Shown piece after piece: positions 35,077-44,024 of a stretch of 64,000 bases of DNA. Source of the DNA: Hohaiivirga sp031546825 (lineage in GTDB: Bacteria; Pseudomonadota; Alphaproteobacteria; Rhizobiales; Beijerinckiaceae). Location of the stretch: contig JAVBJU010000023.1 of assembly GCA_031546825.1 (NCBI GenBank), positions 40,260 to 104,259 of the forward strand. Reading direction: 5' to 3'. The notes under the pieces were generated by a model that saw only the letters and a program-made list of their open reading frames with translations, was not told the origin of the DNA and made no database searches. The position numbers and the translations under genes were made by a program. The number at the start of each line of letters is the position of its first letter. The stretch's first letter is position 1.

Positions 35077-35910
35077 TCACGGGGCTTCGGAGCTCCACCG
35101 CTCTGCCTCCAGCGCCGCCGGACCCACCACTGTTTTCACTGTGACACGGAGCGGGGCGACAAAAGCGGTGCCAGCGACCGGCGCGAGCCATGCCGAAATG
35201 TCTTTATTCGCCACCATATACTTGATGATACGCCGGTCCGGACGATGGCCCGCGAGTGGCGCATAGCGCACCTTGCACACTACAACCGGCCCTTTATAGC
35301 CCCCAATGTCGGCCTGCCGCGTCTCGGAATAGTGCATCTCAAGATTGGTGCGGGCACCGCCATCAAAAACCGCAATGGTGCGGTTGCAATCTTCCGGCGA
35401 CAAGGTAGCAGCACGCCTTGGCATCAATACCGCGGAGAGTGGGTCAACCACGCCGCGCTTGTGCTCGGGGCCAACCGGCACCCGTCCCGGTTTGTCATCC
35501 ATCGGCGGTTCCATACTGAGTGCCGTGATCACGCCGGAGGCCGTCTCAATCCTCACCGCTTTCTGGGAGGCACCAAGCCGCACCACTGCCTCAAACTGAG
35601 ATTTCAAGATGCTGCCGCCCTTGAGCGCACCCGATGCCTTCGCGCCGCCCTTGCCGTCCGACACCATCCCTGCAACGCCGGAAACCTTGCCGTGGGCCTG
35701 CATGTCATAGCTGCGGTCGGATATGATCGTGCTGATTTCCAGCGTGCCCACCGGCAGGCCGAGCACGCTTGCCCCGTAAACCACCTTAAAGGACGCGGCA
35801 TCAACCGGAGCGGCCGTCACCATCGCCGGAAAAAACGCGAAAATCATAAGCAAAGCGCGATGGGGCACCCGAGAAGTCCTTTCATGCGGCCTTTTTAACA
35901 TAGGAAGCAT
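35077..35910 (-). CDS. DUF3108 periplasmic protein
   Basis: The 277-residue protein has a signal peptide (RALLMIFAFFPAMVTAAPVDAA) and a beta-rich mature part beginning FKVVYGASVLGLPVGTLEI, the DUF3108 signature. The family is unknown in function; members lie near rpmB and cobT in Rhizobiales, as here. I used the first ATG; an internal Met (residue 22) would shorten the signal. Divergent from rpmB across a 198-base gap. Confidence 0.85.
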   Translation of the reverse strand: MLPMLKRPHERTSRVPHRALLMIFAFFPAMVTAAPVDAASFKVVYGASVLGLPVGTLEISTIISDRSYDMQAHGKVSGVAGMVSDGKGGAKASGALKGGSILKSQFEAVVRLGASQKAVRIETASGVITALSMEPPMDDKPGRVPVGPEHKRGVVDPLSAVLMPRRAATLSPEDCNRTIAVFDGGARTNLEMHYSETRQADIGGYKGPVVVCKVRYAPLAGHRPDRRIIKYMVANKDISAWLAPVAGTAFVAPLRVTVKTVVGPAALEAERWSSEAP

Positions 35911-35975
35911 TATCCCTTTTTGCGAGCCATCTGGCCTCGAAAGCGAATCTATGCCATTTGTTTGTGCGAACTTTC

Positions 35976-36004
35976 TTGACTGTGATCTGAATATTCCCTA
36001 TACG
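35976..36004 (+). promoter_or_regulatory. Sigma70-like promoter of rpmB
   Basis: TTGACT (35976-35981) and TATACG (35999-36004) are spaced by exactly 17 bases, predicting a start near 36011 and a leader of about 98 bases. This is one of the best promoter matches in the window. Confidence 0.7.
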
Positions 36005-36108
36005 CTGCCCTCTTCCAGGGACTTTATCCGTCCGGCCATCGTGTGTGCCCAATTTCTTCAGGGCCGCCGGGAGGCGACGGTGACACTTTAGAAACAGGAT
36101 GTTAAGCC

Positions 36109-36399
36109 ATGTCACGCCGTTGTGAATTGTCCGGCAAAGCCGTGCTGACCGGTCACCTCGTCAGCCACTCGAACCGCAAAACCAAGCGTCGGTTCCTGCC
36201 CAATCTTTGCAACGTCACGTTGCAGTCGGAAGCGCTTCAGCGTTCGGTGCGTCTGCGCGTCGCCGCGGCCTCGCTGCGCTCGGTCGAGCATCGCGGCGGT
36301 CTCGATGCATTCCTGATCAAGGCCCGCGAGGGTGAGCTGTCCCAGGGCGCTCGTCTCCTCAAGCGCGAAATCGAAAAGAAGCTCACTGCCGCCAGCTAA
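36109..36399 (+). CDS. rpmB: 50S ribosomal protein L28
   Basis: The 96-residue protein starts MSRRCELSGKAVLTGHLVSHSNRK, the L28 signature, and continues with the basic FLPNLCNVTLQSEALQ. It is the long alphaproteobacterial form (E. coli L28 has 78 residues). Monocistronic with its own promoter and terminator. The DUF3108 gene lies opposite. Confidence 0.97.
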   Translation: MSRRCELSGKAVLTGHLVSHSNRKTKRRFLPNLCNVTLQSEALQRSVRLRVAAASLRSVEHRGGLDAFLIKAREGELSQGARLLKREIEKKLTAAS

Positions 36400-36427
36400 T
36401 TGGCCTGAGCCTCGCATTCGTGTTATG

Positions 36428-36467
36428 AAAGGGCGGTGTTGCCGCCCTTTTTCTTTGTTCTTTTTTT
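36428..36467 (+). terminator. Rho-independent terminator after rpmB
   Basis: A 9-bp stem (AAAGGGCGG 36428-36436, CCGCCCTTT 36442-36450) around TGTTG is followed by TTCTTTGTTCTTTTTTT. The next gene starts 11 bases later. Confidence 0.92.
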
Positions 36468-36477
36468 GACAGACGCC

Positions 36478-37125
36478 ATGACGATGCAAAACGCCGCCCC
36501 CACCATCCGCTTCCAGGAAATGTTCCTGGCCGTCGCCATAATGACGCTCGTCGTTCTGGCCTCGAATATCCTGGTGCAATATCCAATTCAGGCCATCGGT
36601 GGCGGCCATTGGGTCACGTGGGGCACCTTCAGCTACCCGATTGCCTTTCTGGTAAACGATCTGTCCAACCGCCGCTTCGGCCCGGCGGGCGCCCGGCGCG
36701 TGGTCTATGTGGGCTTCGTCGTCGCGGTAATTTTCTCGATCTTTGCAGCAACGCCGCGCATCGCTATCGCCTCGGGCTCGGCCTTTTTGTTCTCGCAACT
36801 GCTTGATATCGCCGTGTTCCAGAAGATGCGCCGCCGCGCCTGGTGGTTGCAGCCTTTCGTCGCCTCGCTGGTGGCTTCGGCGCTCGACACCGCAATTTTC
36901 TTCTCGTTTGCGTTCTATTGCGGCACGCTGTTCAGCACGTCTGAGACCATCGCCAGCATGCTCGGCCATATGGGCGTCGACGGCACATGCTTCGTCCTGC
37001 CGTGGACCCAGATCGCCCTTGCCGATTACGGTGTGAAGGTGTTGCTGGCGGTAATCGCCATTCTGCCCTACGGCGCGCTCATCACCTACGTCAAGCCGAT
37101 CCGCCCCGAGGGCTGGTCGGCCTGA
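36478..37125 (+). CDS. VUT-family queuosine-precursor transporter
   Basis: The 215-residue membrane protein has six to seven helices and the Vut_1 (YhhQ) pattern: TWGTFSYPIAFLVNDLSNRRFGPAGARRVVY and SQLLDIAVFQKMRRRAWWLQP. YhhQ-type proteins import preQ0/preQ1 for queuosine. I chose ATG 36478 (MTMQNAAP); the upstream MLPPFFF extension lies inside the rpmB terminator. The genome thus has both synthesis (queC at 25340) and salvage of queuosine precursors. Converges on cobT with no gap. Confidence 0.85.
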   Translation: MTMQNAAPTIRFQEMFLAVAIMTLVVLASNILVQYPIQAIGGGHWVTWGTFSYPIAFLVNDLSNRRFGPAGARRVVYVGFVVAVIFSIFAATPRIAIASGSAFLFSQLLDIAVFQKMRRRAWWLQPFVASLVASALDTAIFFSFAFYCGTLFSTSETIASMLGHMGVDGTCFVLPWTQIALADYGVKVLLAVIAILPYGALITYVKPIRPEGWSA

Positions 37126-39093
37126 TCAGGCTTTAACCCGACGTCGCATCGAGCGCATGGGCAAAGTTGTTGCCTGCTCTTCGAACAGTTCCGCTAACTT
37201 CTCCGTCATCACGCCGCCAAGCTCTTCCGCATCGACGATGGTGACGGCACGGCGGTAATAGCGGGCGACATCATGGCCGATGCCGATGGCAATCAGCTCA
37301 ACCGGTGAGCGCAACTCCACATCTTCAATCACAGCACGCAGATGCTTTTCGAGATAATTGCCGGGATTGACCGACAGCGTTGAATCATCAACTGGCGCAC
37401 CATCGGAAATCACCATGAGAATGCGGCGCTGCTCGGGCCGCGCCAGCAAGCGGCGGTGGGCCCAGTCGAGCGCCTCACCGTCGATATTTTCCTTGAGCAA
37501 GCCTTCGCGCATCATCAGGCCAAGGTTCTTGCGAGTCCGCCGCCACGGCGCATCCGCCGACTTGTAGATGATATGGCGCAAGTCATTGAGGCGACCAGGG
37601 TTGCCGGGCTTGCCGTCCGTCATCCACTTCTCGCGGGATTTGCCACCCTTCCACGTCTTGGTTGTGAAACCCAGAATTTCGACTTTGACGCCGCACCGTT
37701 CCAGCGTGCGCGCCAGAATATCGGCGCAGGTCGCCGCCACTGTGATCGGGCGACCGCGCATGGAGCCGGAATTGTCGATGAGCAGCGTCACCACCGTATC
37801 GCGGAAATTCGTGTCCTTCTCGCGCTTGAAGGTCAGTGCCTGAAACGGGTCAATGATGACGCGCGTCAGCCGTGCGGGGTCAAGCATGCCCTCTTCGATA
37901 TCAAACTCCCAGGCGCGGTTCTGCTGGGCGAGCAAGCGGCGCTGCAAGCGGTTGGCCAGACGCCCAACCAGCCCTTGAAGGCTGGCGAGTTGCTTGTCGA
38001 GATAACCGCGCAGGCGCTCGAGTTCCTCCGGATCGCAAAGCTCCTCCGCCGCCACCGTTTCGTCGAATGTGGTGGTGAAAACGCGGTACTGAAGGTTCTG
38101 CGGATCATTGGGGCGGCTCGGCGGGGTCCATTTCTCACCGGCGGCATCATCGCCGTCGAGGTCCATATCCACGTCGCTCTCGCCCATTTCGGCATCGGCG
38201 CTGTCGGAAGTGCCGTCGCCATCGGAGCCTTCGGCCTCTTCCCGCGATTCCATATCGCCACGGGTCGAATCGGCTTCGGCCTCCTTGTCGCCGTCCTCGG
38301 CACTATCGTTCTCGCTGTCTTTGTCGGATTCATCCTCGCTCTTGCTGGCATCCTGCTCAAGCTGGTCGCCAATTTCGAGGCCGCGCAACACATCACGCAC
38401 GAGGTGCGCATAATCCCGCTGCTTCTCAAGGGAGGTCGCCAACTCATCAAGTTGCTTGCCAACGCGCCCTTCAATTGCTTCCCGCCACACATCGACCCGA
38501 GCCTGTGCATAAGGGGGCGGGGGCTGTCCGGTGAGCCGTTCACGAACGATCAAGGCAAGTGCTTCATCAATCGGCACATCGTCCCGAGAGGTGACATTCT
38601 GGAGTTTGGGATTGCTGCTATACCGGCTTTCGAGCAGGGCTGTCAGGTTAGCAGCTGTCCCAACCAGTCGGCGCGTGCCCATCGCCTCGACCCGCGCTTG
38701 CTCCACGGCTTCGAAAATGAGCCGAGCCTGCGGATCGTTGGGTTCTAATTTTTTGTGCAGAGCGGTGTCGTGATAGGCCAGCCGCAAGGCCATGGCGTCC
38801 GCATGCCCACGCAGAATGGCGATATCGTCAACATCCATGTGGCGCGGCGGTTCGGGCAGCCGAGCCTGACCACCCGAGGAGCCCGTGACCGCGGTTTTTA
38901 ACGATTTCCAAACCCAATTGATCAGCCCGGACAAGCCTCCCTTTTCTTCCATCACAGCCGCAGGCTCTACGGCAAAGCTGATTTCGAGATCCGGTTGCTG
39001 CGCCATTGTCCGTAGGCATGACGTCACGGCGCGTTTGAGCGGCTCAGATGGCGCTTCCGATTTACCCGTCACATTGTGATTGGGCTGGGACAT
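37126..39093 (-). CDS. cobT: Aerobic cobaltochelatase subunit CobT
   Basis: CobT, with CobS and CobN, inserts cobalt into hydrogenobyrinate diamide in aerobic vitamin B12 synthesis. The 655-residue protein has an N-terminal domain (about 1-215), an acidic Asp/Glu/Ser-rich linker (about 220-320: DSAEDGDKEAEADS and more), and a C-terminal von Willebrand A domain with the MIDAS motif LLIDNSGSMRGRP. cobS lies 30 bases upstream on the same strand. The rest of the cob pathway, including cobN, is not in the window; cobST standing apart is normal in Rhizobiales. Confidence 0.95.
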   Translation of the reverse strand: MSQPNHNVTGKSEAPSEPLKRAVTSCLRTMAQQPDLEISFAVEPAAVMEEKGGLSGLINWVWKSLKTAVTGSSGGQARLPEPPRHMDVDDIAILRGHADAMALRLAYHDTALHKKLEPNDPQARLIFEAVEQARVEAMGTRRLVGTAANLTALLESRYSSNPKLQNVTSRDDVPIDEALALIVRERLTGQPPPPYAQARVDVWREAIEGRVGKQLDELATSLEKQRDYAHLVRDVLRGLEIGDQLEQDASKSEDESDKDSENDSAEDGDKEAEADSTRGDMESREEAEGSDGDGTSDSADAEMGESDVDMDLDGDDAAGEKWTPPSRPNDPQNLQYRVFTTTFDETVAAEELCDPEELERLRGYLDKQLASLQGLVGRLANRLQRRLLAQQNRAWEFDIEEGMLDPARLTRVIIDPFQALTFKREKDTNFRDTVVTLLIDNSGSMRGRPITVAATCADILARTLERCGVKVEILGFTTKTWKGGKSREKWMTDGKPGNPGRLNDLRHIIYKSADAPWRRTRKNLGLMMREGLLKENIDGEALDWAHRRLLARPEQRRILMVISDGAPVDDSTLSVNPGNYLEKHLRAVIEDVELRSPVELIAIGIGHDVARYYRRAVTIVDAEELGGVMTEKLAELFEEQATTLPMRSMRRRVKA

Positions 39094-39123
39094 GACAAAC
39101 TTTCAAGGAAGCCGGGCGGCTTC

Positions 39124-40107
39124 TTACGACAGGGCGATGTTCGCGGCGGACTGGGGCAGTTCTTTGCCAAACGAGCGCTGATAGAACTCGGCAACCAATG
39201 CCTGCTCAAGATCGTCGCACTTGTTCAAGAACGTCAGGCGGAAGGCGAAGCCCACATCCTTGAAAATCGTCGCATTCTCGGCCCAGGTGATAACGGTGCG
39301 CGGCGACATAACAGTCGAGAGATCGCCGTTGATAAAGGCCGAGCGGGTCATGTCGGCCACCCGCACCATTTTGCCGATGGTTTCGCGGCCCTCCGGCGTC
39401 TGGAAATGCGACGCTTTGGACAGCACGATATCAACCTCGCGGTCATGGGCCAGATAATTGAGCGTCGTCACAATAGACCAACGGTCCATCTGACCCTGAT
39501 TGATCTGCTGGGTGCCATGATAGAGGCCGGAAGTATCACCAAGCCCGACAGTGTTGGCGGTCGAAAACAACCGGAAACCGGGATGGGGGCGAATAACCCG
39601 CTTCTGATCGAGCAGGGTCAAGCGACCCGATTGCTCCAGCACACGCTGGATCACGAACATCACATCGGCACGACCGGCGTCATATTCGTCGAAAACCAGA
39701 GCGATGTTGTTCTGCAAGGCCCACGGCAACATACCGTCTTTAAATTCGGTGATCTGCTGGCCATTCTGCAAAACGATGGCGTCTTTGCCGACGAGATCAA
39801 TACGCGAGACGTGGCTATCCAGGTTGATGCGCACACACGGCCAGTTAAGGCGGGCGGCGACCTGCTCGATATGGGTTGATTTTCCGGTGCCGTGGTAGCC
39901 GGTGACCATTACGCGCCGGTTGAACGCAAAACCTGCGAGAATGGCAAGCGTGGTTTCACGGTCAAAAATATAATCGGGGTCGAGGTCGGGCACATGCTCG
40001 GAGGGCTCGGAATAGGCGGGCACAGTCATGTCGCTGTCGATGCCGAAAACCTCTCGTGCCGAGACGGTGATATTCGGCAGCCCAGCGATTTCGGTTCCTT
40101 TAGACAT
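39124..40107 (-). CDS. cobS: Aerobic cobaltochelatase subunit CobS
   Basis: CobS is the AAA+ ATPase of the cobaltochelatase. The 327-residue product has Walker A GYHGTGKSTHIEQ (about residues 70-82), Walker B ALVFDEYDAGR, and sensor regions FRLFSTANTVG. I prefer the ATG at 40107, with AGAGGG eight to ten bases before it, to the longer start that adds 13 residues of non-conserved sequence. cobT follows by 30 bases, so both are translated from one mRNA. CobS and CobT form a ring complex that drives CobN. Confidence 0.95.
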   Translation of the reverse strand: MSKGTEIAGLPNITVSAREVFGIDSDMTVPAYSEPSEHVPDLDPDYIFDRETTLAILAGFAFNRRVMVTGYHGTGKSTHIEQVAARLNWPCVRINLDSHVSRIDLVGKDAIVLQNGQQITEFKDGMLPWALQNNIALVFDEYDAGRADVMFVIQRVLEQSGRLTLLDQKRVIRPHPGFRLFSTANTVGLGDTSGLYHGTQQINQGQMDRWSIVTTLNYLAHDREVDIVLSKASHFQTPEGRETIGKMVRVADMTRSAFINGDLSTVMSPRTVITWAENATIFKDVGFAFRLTFLNKCDDLEQALVAEFYQRSFGKELPQSAANIALS

Positions 40108-40207
40108 CAAACAAGCCCTCTCTTGTTGTAACCCATGGCATTTCACTCATAGCGCGCGAAAACACCATCCGCAATTTTGCTGATTCACGCCCGAACCATT
40201 TTTCTGC

Positions 40208-40834
40208 TCAGCATTTTCCAGCTGTCCTGAGAATGTCATGCGCCCGAATAATGTCGCGCAGGCGCTCCTCGAACGAACGGTCGCCGCCATGGGCGTCCGG
40301 GTGGAAGCGTTTCACCAGTTGTTTGTACTGCGCCTTGATGGCGGCATTATCGGCGGTCTCATCGAGGCCCAGTACATCCAGTGCCTTGCGCACCGGCGCG
40401 GTTAATTTCGGTTTGCGCGGCTCCGGAGCAGCCTTGGCGCGAGGGCCTTTGAGGTTTTCACCGCGGACGATATTGAGCGGATCGAAATAGGCCCAGTCGC
40501 GCGCCGGGTTATAGTCGTCTGCCCCAGCCTTCTGATTCTTGCGAACGCCCATTTCCCAGGTCGGGCGATGGCCGACTATGGATTCTTTCTGGTAGGCCTG
40601 AACCGCCGCATCCGTCATGCCGTCGAAGTAGTTGTAGGAGGCATTATAGGCACGGACATGGTCCACGCAGAACTTCCAGTATTGGCCTTCGTTTCCACGG
40701 CCTTTCGGCGCGCGAAAGCGCCCGGGTGCGGTACAGCCGGGATGTTCACAGCCTGGTTCGGCGGTTTCCTGGCGCGCGGCCTTTCGAGCCGGCTTGATCC
40801 GGATACGGTCGAATATGGGAGAATTAAAATTCAT
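40208..40834 (-). CDS. J-domain (DnaJ-like) protein
   Basis: The 208-residue protein has a C-terminal J domain (about 150-205; ALDVLGLDETADNAAIKAQYKQLVKRFHPDAHGGD) with the essential HPD. The N-terminal part has a CEHPGCTAPGRFRAPK motif (possible metal-binding cysteines with a later FCVDHVRAYN) and an uncharacterised domain. It lies upstream of cobS in the same direction, the usual alphaproteobacterial order. It would activate a DnaK-type chaperone; the client is not known. Confidence 0.92.
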   Translation of the reverse strand: MNFNSPIFDRIRIKPARKAARQETAEPGCEHPGCTAPGRFRAPKGRGNEGQYWKFCVDHVRAYNASYNYFDGMTDAAVQAYQKESIVGHRPTWEMGVRKNQKAGADDYNPARDWAYFDPLNIVRGENLKGPRAKAAPEPRKPKLTAPVRKALDVLGLDETADNAAIKAQYKQLVKRFHPDAHGGDRSFEERLRDIIRAHDILRTAGKC

Positions 40835-40976
40835 AACCTTGCAATTATGCGCGTTTGAGGCCCCCTAACTCAAGGGAAATCTCTGCTACATGGCGCTTTT
40901 TCGCCAACCCTGGCTGGATCAGAGCACAAAAAGCGCCTATTCCTGCGGCTCCCGACACTTGGCAGAGGATCCACCG

Positions 40977-41264
40977 ATGACCGAACGGAACACCGCCACC
41001 CGCAAAAACTGGATCGAGCAGCAACTGACGACCACCCTTGCGCCGTCGCGGCTCACAGTCAGTGATGATTCGCACCGCCATGAAGGCCATGCCGGATGGC
41101 GCGAAGGTGGCGAAACCCATTACAGCATTGATATCGTCTCAGCCCGATTCGTCGGCAAGAGCCGGGTCGAACGCCACCGCCTCGTCAATGATGCCCTCGC
41201 CGAAGCCTTCGGTTCCGGGCTGCACGCACTCGCCATCCGTGCCCGTGCCCCCGACGAAGAGTGA
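40977..41264 (+). CDS. bolA: BolA-family protein
   Basis: The 95-residue product matches BolA: IEQQLTTTLAPSRLTVSDDSHRHEGHAGWREGGETHY (conserved His residues) and RVERHRLVNDALAEAF. BolA proteins bind monothiol glutaredoxins through an iron-sulfur cluster and act in iron handling and shape control. ATG 40977 with AGAGGA fits; the frame is open upstream. It diverges from the J-domain gene, as in many Rhizobiales. Confidence 0.92.
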   Translation: MTERNTATRKNWIEQQLTTTLAPSRLTVSDDSHRHEGHAGWREGGETHYSIDIVSARFVGKSRVERHRLVNDALAEAFGSGLHALAIRARAPDEE

Positions 41265-41455
41265 GCCTCGCCTTGCTGCTGCCACGGTGCTACCTGACAA
41301 TAGTATTACGTTTCGCTCTAGGCATCGAAAAGCCGGAGCGATAACATCGCGCCGCAAATGGACAATTGAGAGCGAATGACGGTTCTGCGAGAACCCGTTC
41401 GCTGATAAACGGAGCCCCGGCGGGCACCCTTCCGCCGCTCTACGAAAGATCTGGT

Positions 41456-42769
41456 ATGCTTCAGCTTGCCCCTCGCCTCTTTGGCTGCACCACTGCTTTA
41501 TTCTGCTCGGCCCTGATGATGGCCGGTGCGGCACTCACACCGCGTGTGGCCGAGGCCAATCCGGTATTGGTGGTTGAGGTGGAAAGCGGCAAGGTACTGT
41601 TTTCCGAGCAGGCAAACGATGCGTGGTATCCCGCATCCGTCACAAAACTGATGACCGCCTATGTGGCATTGCAGGCCGTGCATAGCGGCAAAATTCGCAT
41701 GGACAGTCTGCTGACGGTGTCGGCGCGCTCGGCATCTTTGCCGCCGTCGAAGGTAGGGCTGAAGCCGGGGAATCAGATCCGCCTCGATAACGCGCTCAAG
41801 ATTATCATGGTCAAATCGGCCAACGATGTTGCCAACACCATCGCCGAAGGCATCAGCGGCTCTACCGAAAAATTCGCAGCCGCCATGAACAGTGAGGCCG
41901 CAAGCCTTGGCATGACGAGCAGCCATTTCGTCAATCCGCACGGGCTGTTCAATGAGCAGCACCAGAGTTCGGCTCGCGACATGGCGGTTCTTGGTCGCGC
42001 GATCTTGCTGGACTTTCCCGAATACGCGGACCTGTTCGGCATTGGCGCCATCCAGCTCGGACGGCGCGTCATGTATAACACCAATGGTCTTGTGGGGCGC
42101 TATCGTGGCATCACCGGAATGAAAACCGGCTTTATCTGCGCCTCGGGCTTCAATGTCGTCGCCTCCGCCGAGCGCGGCGGCAAACGACTGCTGCTGGTCA
42201 TTCTCGGTGCGGGCTCCGCCACTGAACGGACGCTGCTTGCTTCGTCGATGCTCGACAAGGGCTTTTCATCGCTCGGACTGTTCAGCCAGACGCTGGATTC
42301 GCTGCCTGCTGCCTCTGCCTCGACACCGCCCAATCTACGCGCGCAGGTCTGCAACAAAAACGGCGCGCTTTCCGAAGACGAAGATGGGGCCATCTCAGCC
42401 TCAGCAGGTGGTAATTCCGACAGCGGCCTCGCCAATTTCTTCGGCTCTGGCGCTTTGGCCTACGCCGATTCCGGCAGCGGCAAGATGGCACTCGGACCGC
42501 GCGCCCATGCGGTGCCGGAACTCGTCTGGCTCGGTGCCATCGCCCCGGCGAGCCGTGAGCAGGCGGCAGCGGACGACGCACCCAAGGCCAAGCCGATGAA
42601 AGGTAAGGGCAAGGGCAAAGTCGCGCTTGCTGTCCCGCCAAAGACGCCTGTGAAGCCCAAGTCAACCGTCTCCAAACCCGCGACTTTCGCTAAGCCCGCC
42701 GCCCCACCCGCACGGCCCAAAACGCCTGTGGCCAACGGGAAGCAAAAGCCGAAACAGGCCGCGCAATAA
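41456..42769 (+). CDS. D-alanyl-D-alanine carboxypeptidase (penicillin-binding protein, S11 family)
   Basis: The 437-residue protein has a signal peptide (residues 1-34, VAEA cut site) and the S11 peptidase motifs SVTK (near residue 62), SAND and KTGF. The enzyme trims the terminal D-Ala from peptidoglycan stems. The C-terminal 150 residues are not the usual PBP5 domain; they end in a Lys/Pro-rich tail (KGKGKGKVALAVPPKTP), probably disordered and wall-binding. ATG 41456 is taken instead of an earlier frame opening with no homology. Confidence 0.92.
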   Translation: MLQLAPRLFGCTTALFCSALMMAGAALTPRVAEANPVLVVEVESGKVLFSEQANDAWYPASVTKLMTAYVALQAVHSGKIRMDSLLTVSARSASLPPSKVGLKPGNQIRLDNALKIIMVKSANDVANTIAEGISGSTEKFAAAMNSEAASLGMTSSHFVNPHGLFNEQHQSSARDMAVLGRAILLDFPEYADLFGIGAIQLGRRVMYNTNGLVGRYRGITGMKTGFICASGFNVVASAERGGKRLLLVILGAGSATERTLLASSMLDKGFSSLGLFSQTLDSLPAASASTPPNLRAQVCNKNGALSEDEDGAISASAGGNSDSGLANFFGSGALAYADSGSGKMALGPRAHAVPELVWLGAIAPASREQAAADDAPKAKPMKGKGKGKVALAVPPKTPVKPKSTVSKPATFAKPAAPPARPKTPVANGKQKPKQAAQ

Positions 42770-42779
42770 GTAAACCAGT

Positions 42780-42812
42780 AAGGACGGGCGACTTTTTCAA
42801 TCCCCCGTCCTT
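42780..42812 (+). terminator. Terminator-like hairpin after the carboxypeptidase gene
   Basis: AAGGACGGG (42780-42788) pairs with CCCGTCCTT (42804-42812) around a 15-base T-rich loop. The 3' side lacks a clean T-run. Confidence 0.5.
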
Positions 42813-42869
42813 GTCTCTTACCACCCCAAAATTGACCCGCCGATCTTCGGCTTCGCCAGCTGGTGCCCC

Positions 42870-44012
42870 ATGTCTGCTTCCGCCCCCGGACCTCTTCCAC
42901 CGATTCCGCTGACCGTTCTCACCGGCTTCCTCGGCGCAGGCAAAACCACGCTGCTCAATCAGTTGCTGCATGATCCGGCGCTGGCCGACACCGTCGTCAT
43001 CATGAATGAATTTGGCGAAATAGGCCTCGACCACCTTCTGGTCGAGACGGTGGATGAAGGCATGGTGCTGTTGTCGGCGGGTTGCCTGTGCTGCACCGTG
43101 CGCGGAGACCTCATTCACACGCTCGAAGACCTGCTGCGCAAGCGCGACAACAACCGCATCCCACCCTTCAAAAGAGTGATCATCGAAACAACCGGCCTCG
43201 CCGACCCGGCTCCGATTCTCCACGCGGTGCTGTATCACCCCTATCTGTCGCTGCGTTACGCAGTGGCGGAGGTCATCACGGTGATCGATGCGGTCAATGG
43301 CATGGCGAGCCTCGACACCCATGCCGAAGCCTTGCGCCAGGCCGCGATCGCGGACCGATTGGTGCTGACCAAGACCGATCTCGCAACAGATGCCGCATCA
43401 CTTGACGCCCTGCGCGCCCGCCTCACAATGCTCAACCCTGCCGCCCGGATCATCACGGCGACCGATGGTCAGGCGAAAATCGCCGATATCATCGGCAACG
43501 GGCTGTTTGACACCGCTGGCAAAATTGCCGATGTGGAGCATTGGCTGCAGGCCGAAGCGGTGGCTGAAGCCGAGCATGGGCACCATCATCACGATAATGA
43601 CCACCATCATGGTCATGTGCATCACCACCATGACGTCAACCGGCACGATGCCCATATCCGCGCCTTTTGCCTCACCAGTGATGCACCGATCCGCCGGGCT
43701 TCCTTCGACATGTTCCTTGATCTTTTGCGCGCGACGCAGGGGCCGAACCTCTTGCGCGTCAAGGGTATCGTCGCGCTGGCCGAGCAGCCGGACAAGCCGG
43801 TGGTCATCCACGGCGTTCAGCATGTGATCCATGTGCCCGCCATCCTGGAAAAATGGCCGAGCGCTGATCGGCGCAGCCGTCTGGTCTTCATCGTCAAAGA
43901 TATCGAGCGCCCGGTGATTGAGGGGTTATGGAAAGCCTTTTTGGGCGTTCCCGAAATCGACCGGCCCGATGCGGCAGCGCTCAGCGATAACCCGCTGTCG
44001 TTGCGCCGCTGA
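42870..44012 (+). CDS. CobW/COG0523-family GTP-binding metallochaperone
   Basis: The 380-residue GTPase has Walker A GFLGAGKTTLLN (residues 19-30), the metal-binding CxCC motif in AGCLCCTVRG, ETTGLADPAP and NKxD-like TKTDLA. A His-rich loop of some 25 residues (HGHHHHDNDHHHGHVHHHH) follows near residue 240. COG0523 proteins deliver zinc, cobalt or nitrile-hydratase metal. It is not near cobalamin genes other than cobST 3 kb away, so the metal is unknown. A Zur-type palindrome is not apparent upstream. Confidence 0.92.
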   Translation: MSASAPGPLPPIPLTVLTGFLGAGKTTLLNQLLHDPALADTVVIMNEFGEIGLDHLLVETVDEGMVLLSAGCLCCTVRGDLIHTLEDLLRKRDNNRIPPFKRVIIETTGLADPAPILHAVLYHPYLSLRYAVAEVITVIDAVNGMASLDTHAEALRQAAIADRLVLTKTDLATDAASLDALRARLTMLNPAARIITATDGQAKIADIIGNGLFDTAGKIADVEHWLQAEAVAEAEHGHHHHDNDHHHGHVHHHHDVNRHDAHIRAFCLTSDAPIRRASFDMFLDLLRATQGPNLLRVKGIVALAEQPDKPVVIHGVQHVIHVPAILEKWPSADRRSRLVFIVKDIERPVIEGLWKAFLGVPEIDRPDAAALSDNPLSLRR

Positions 44013-44024
44013 GTCACACGCATC

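Noticed and set aside
37456..38748. 430-codon plus-strand frame
   Set aside because: It is the antisense shadow of cobT.
43560..43670. Short repeat-like CAT/CAC tract
   Set aside because: It is simply the His-rich loop of the CobW protein, not a CRISPR or satellite repeat.
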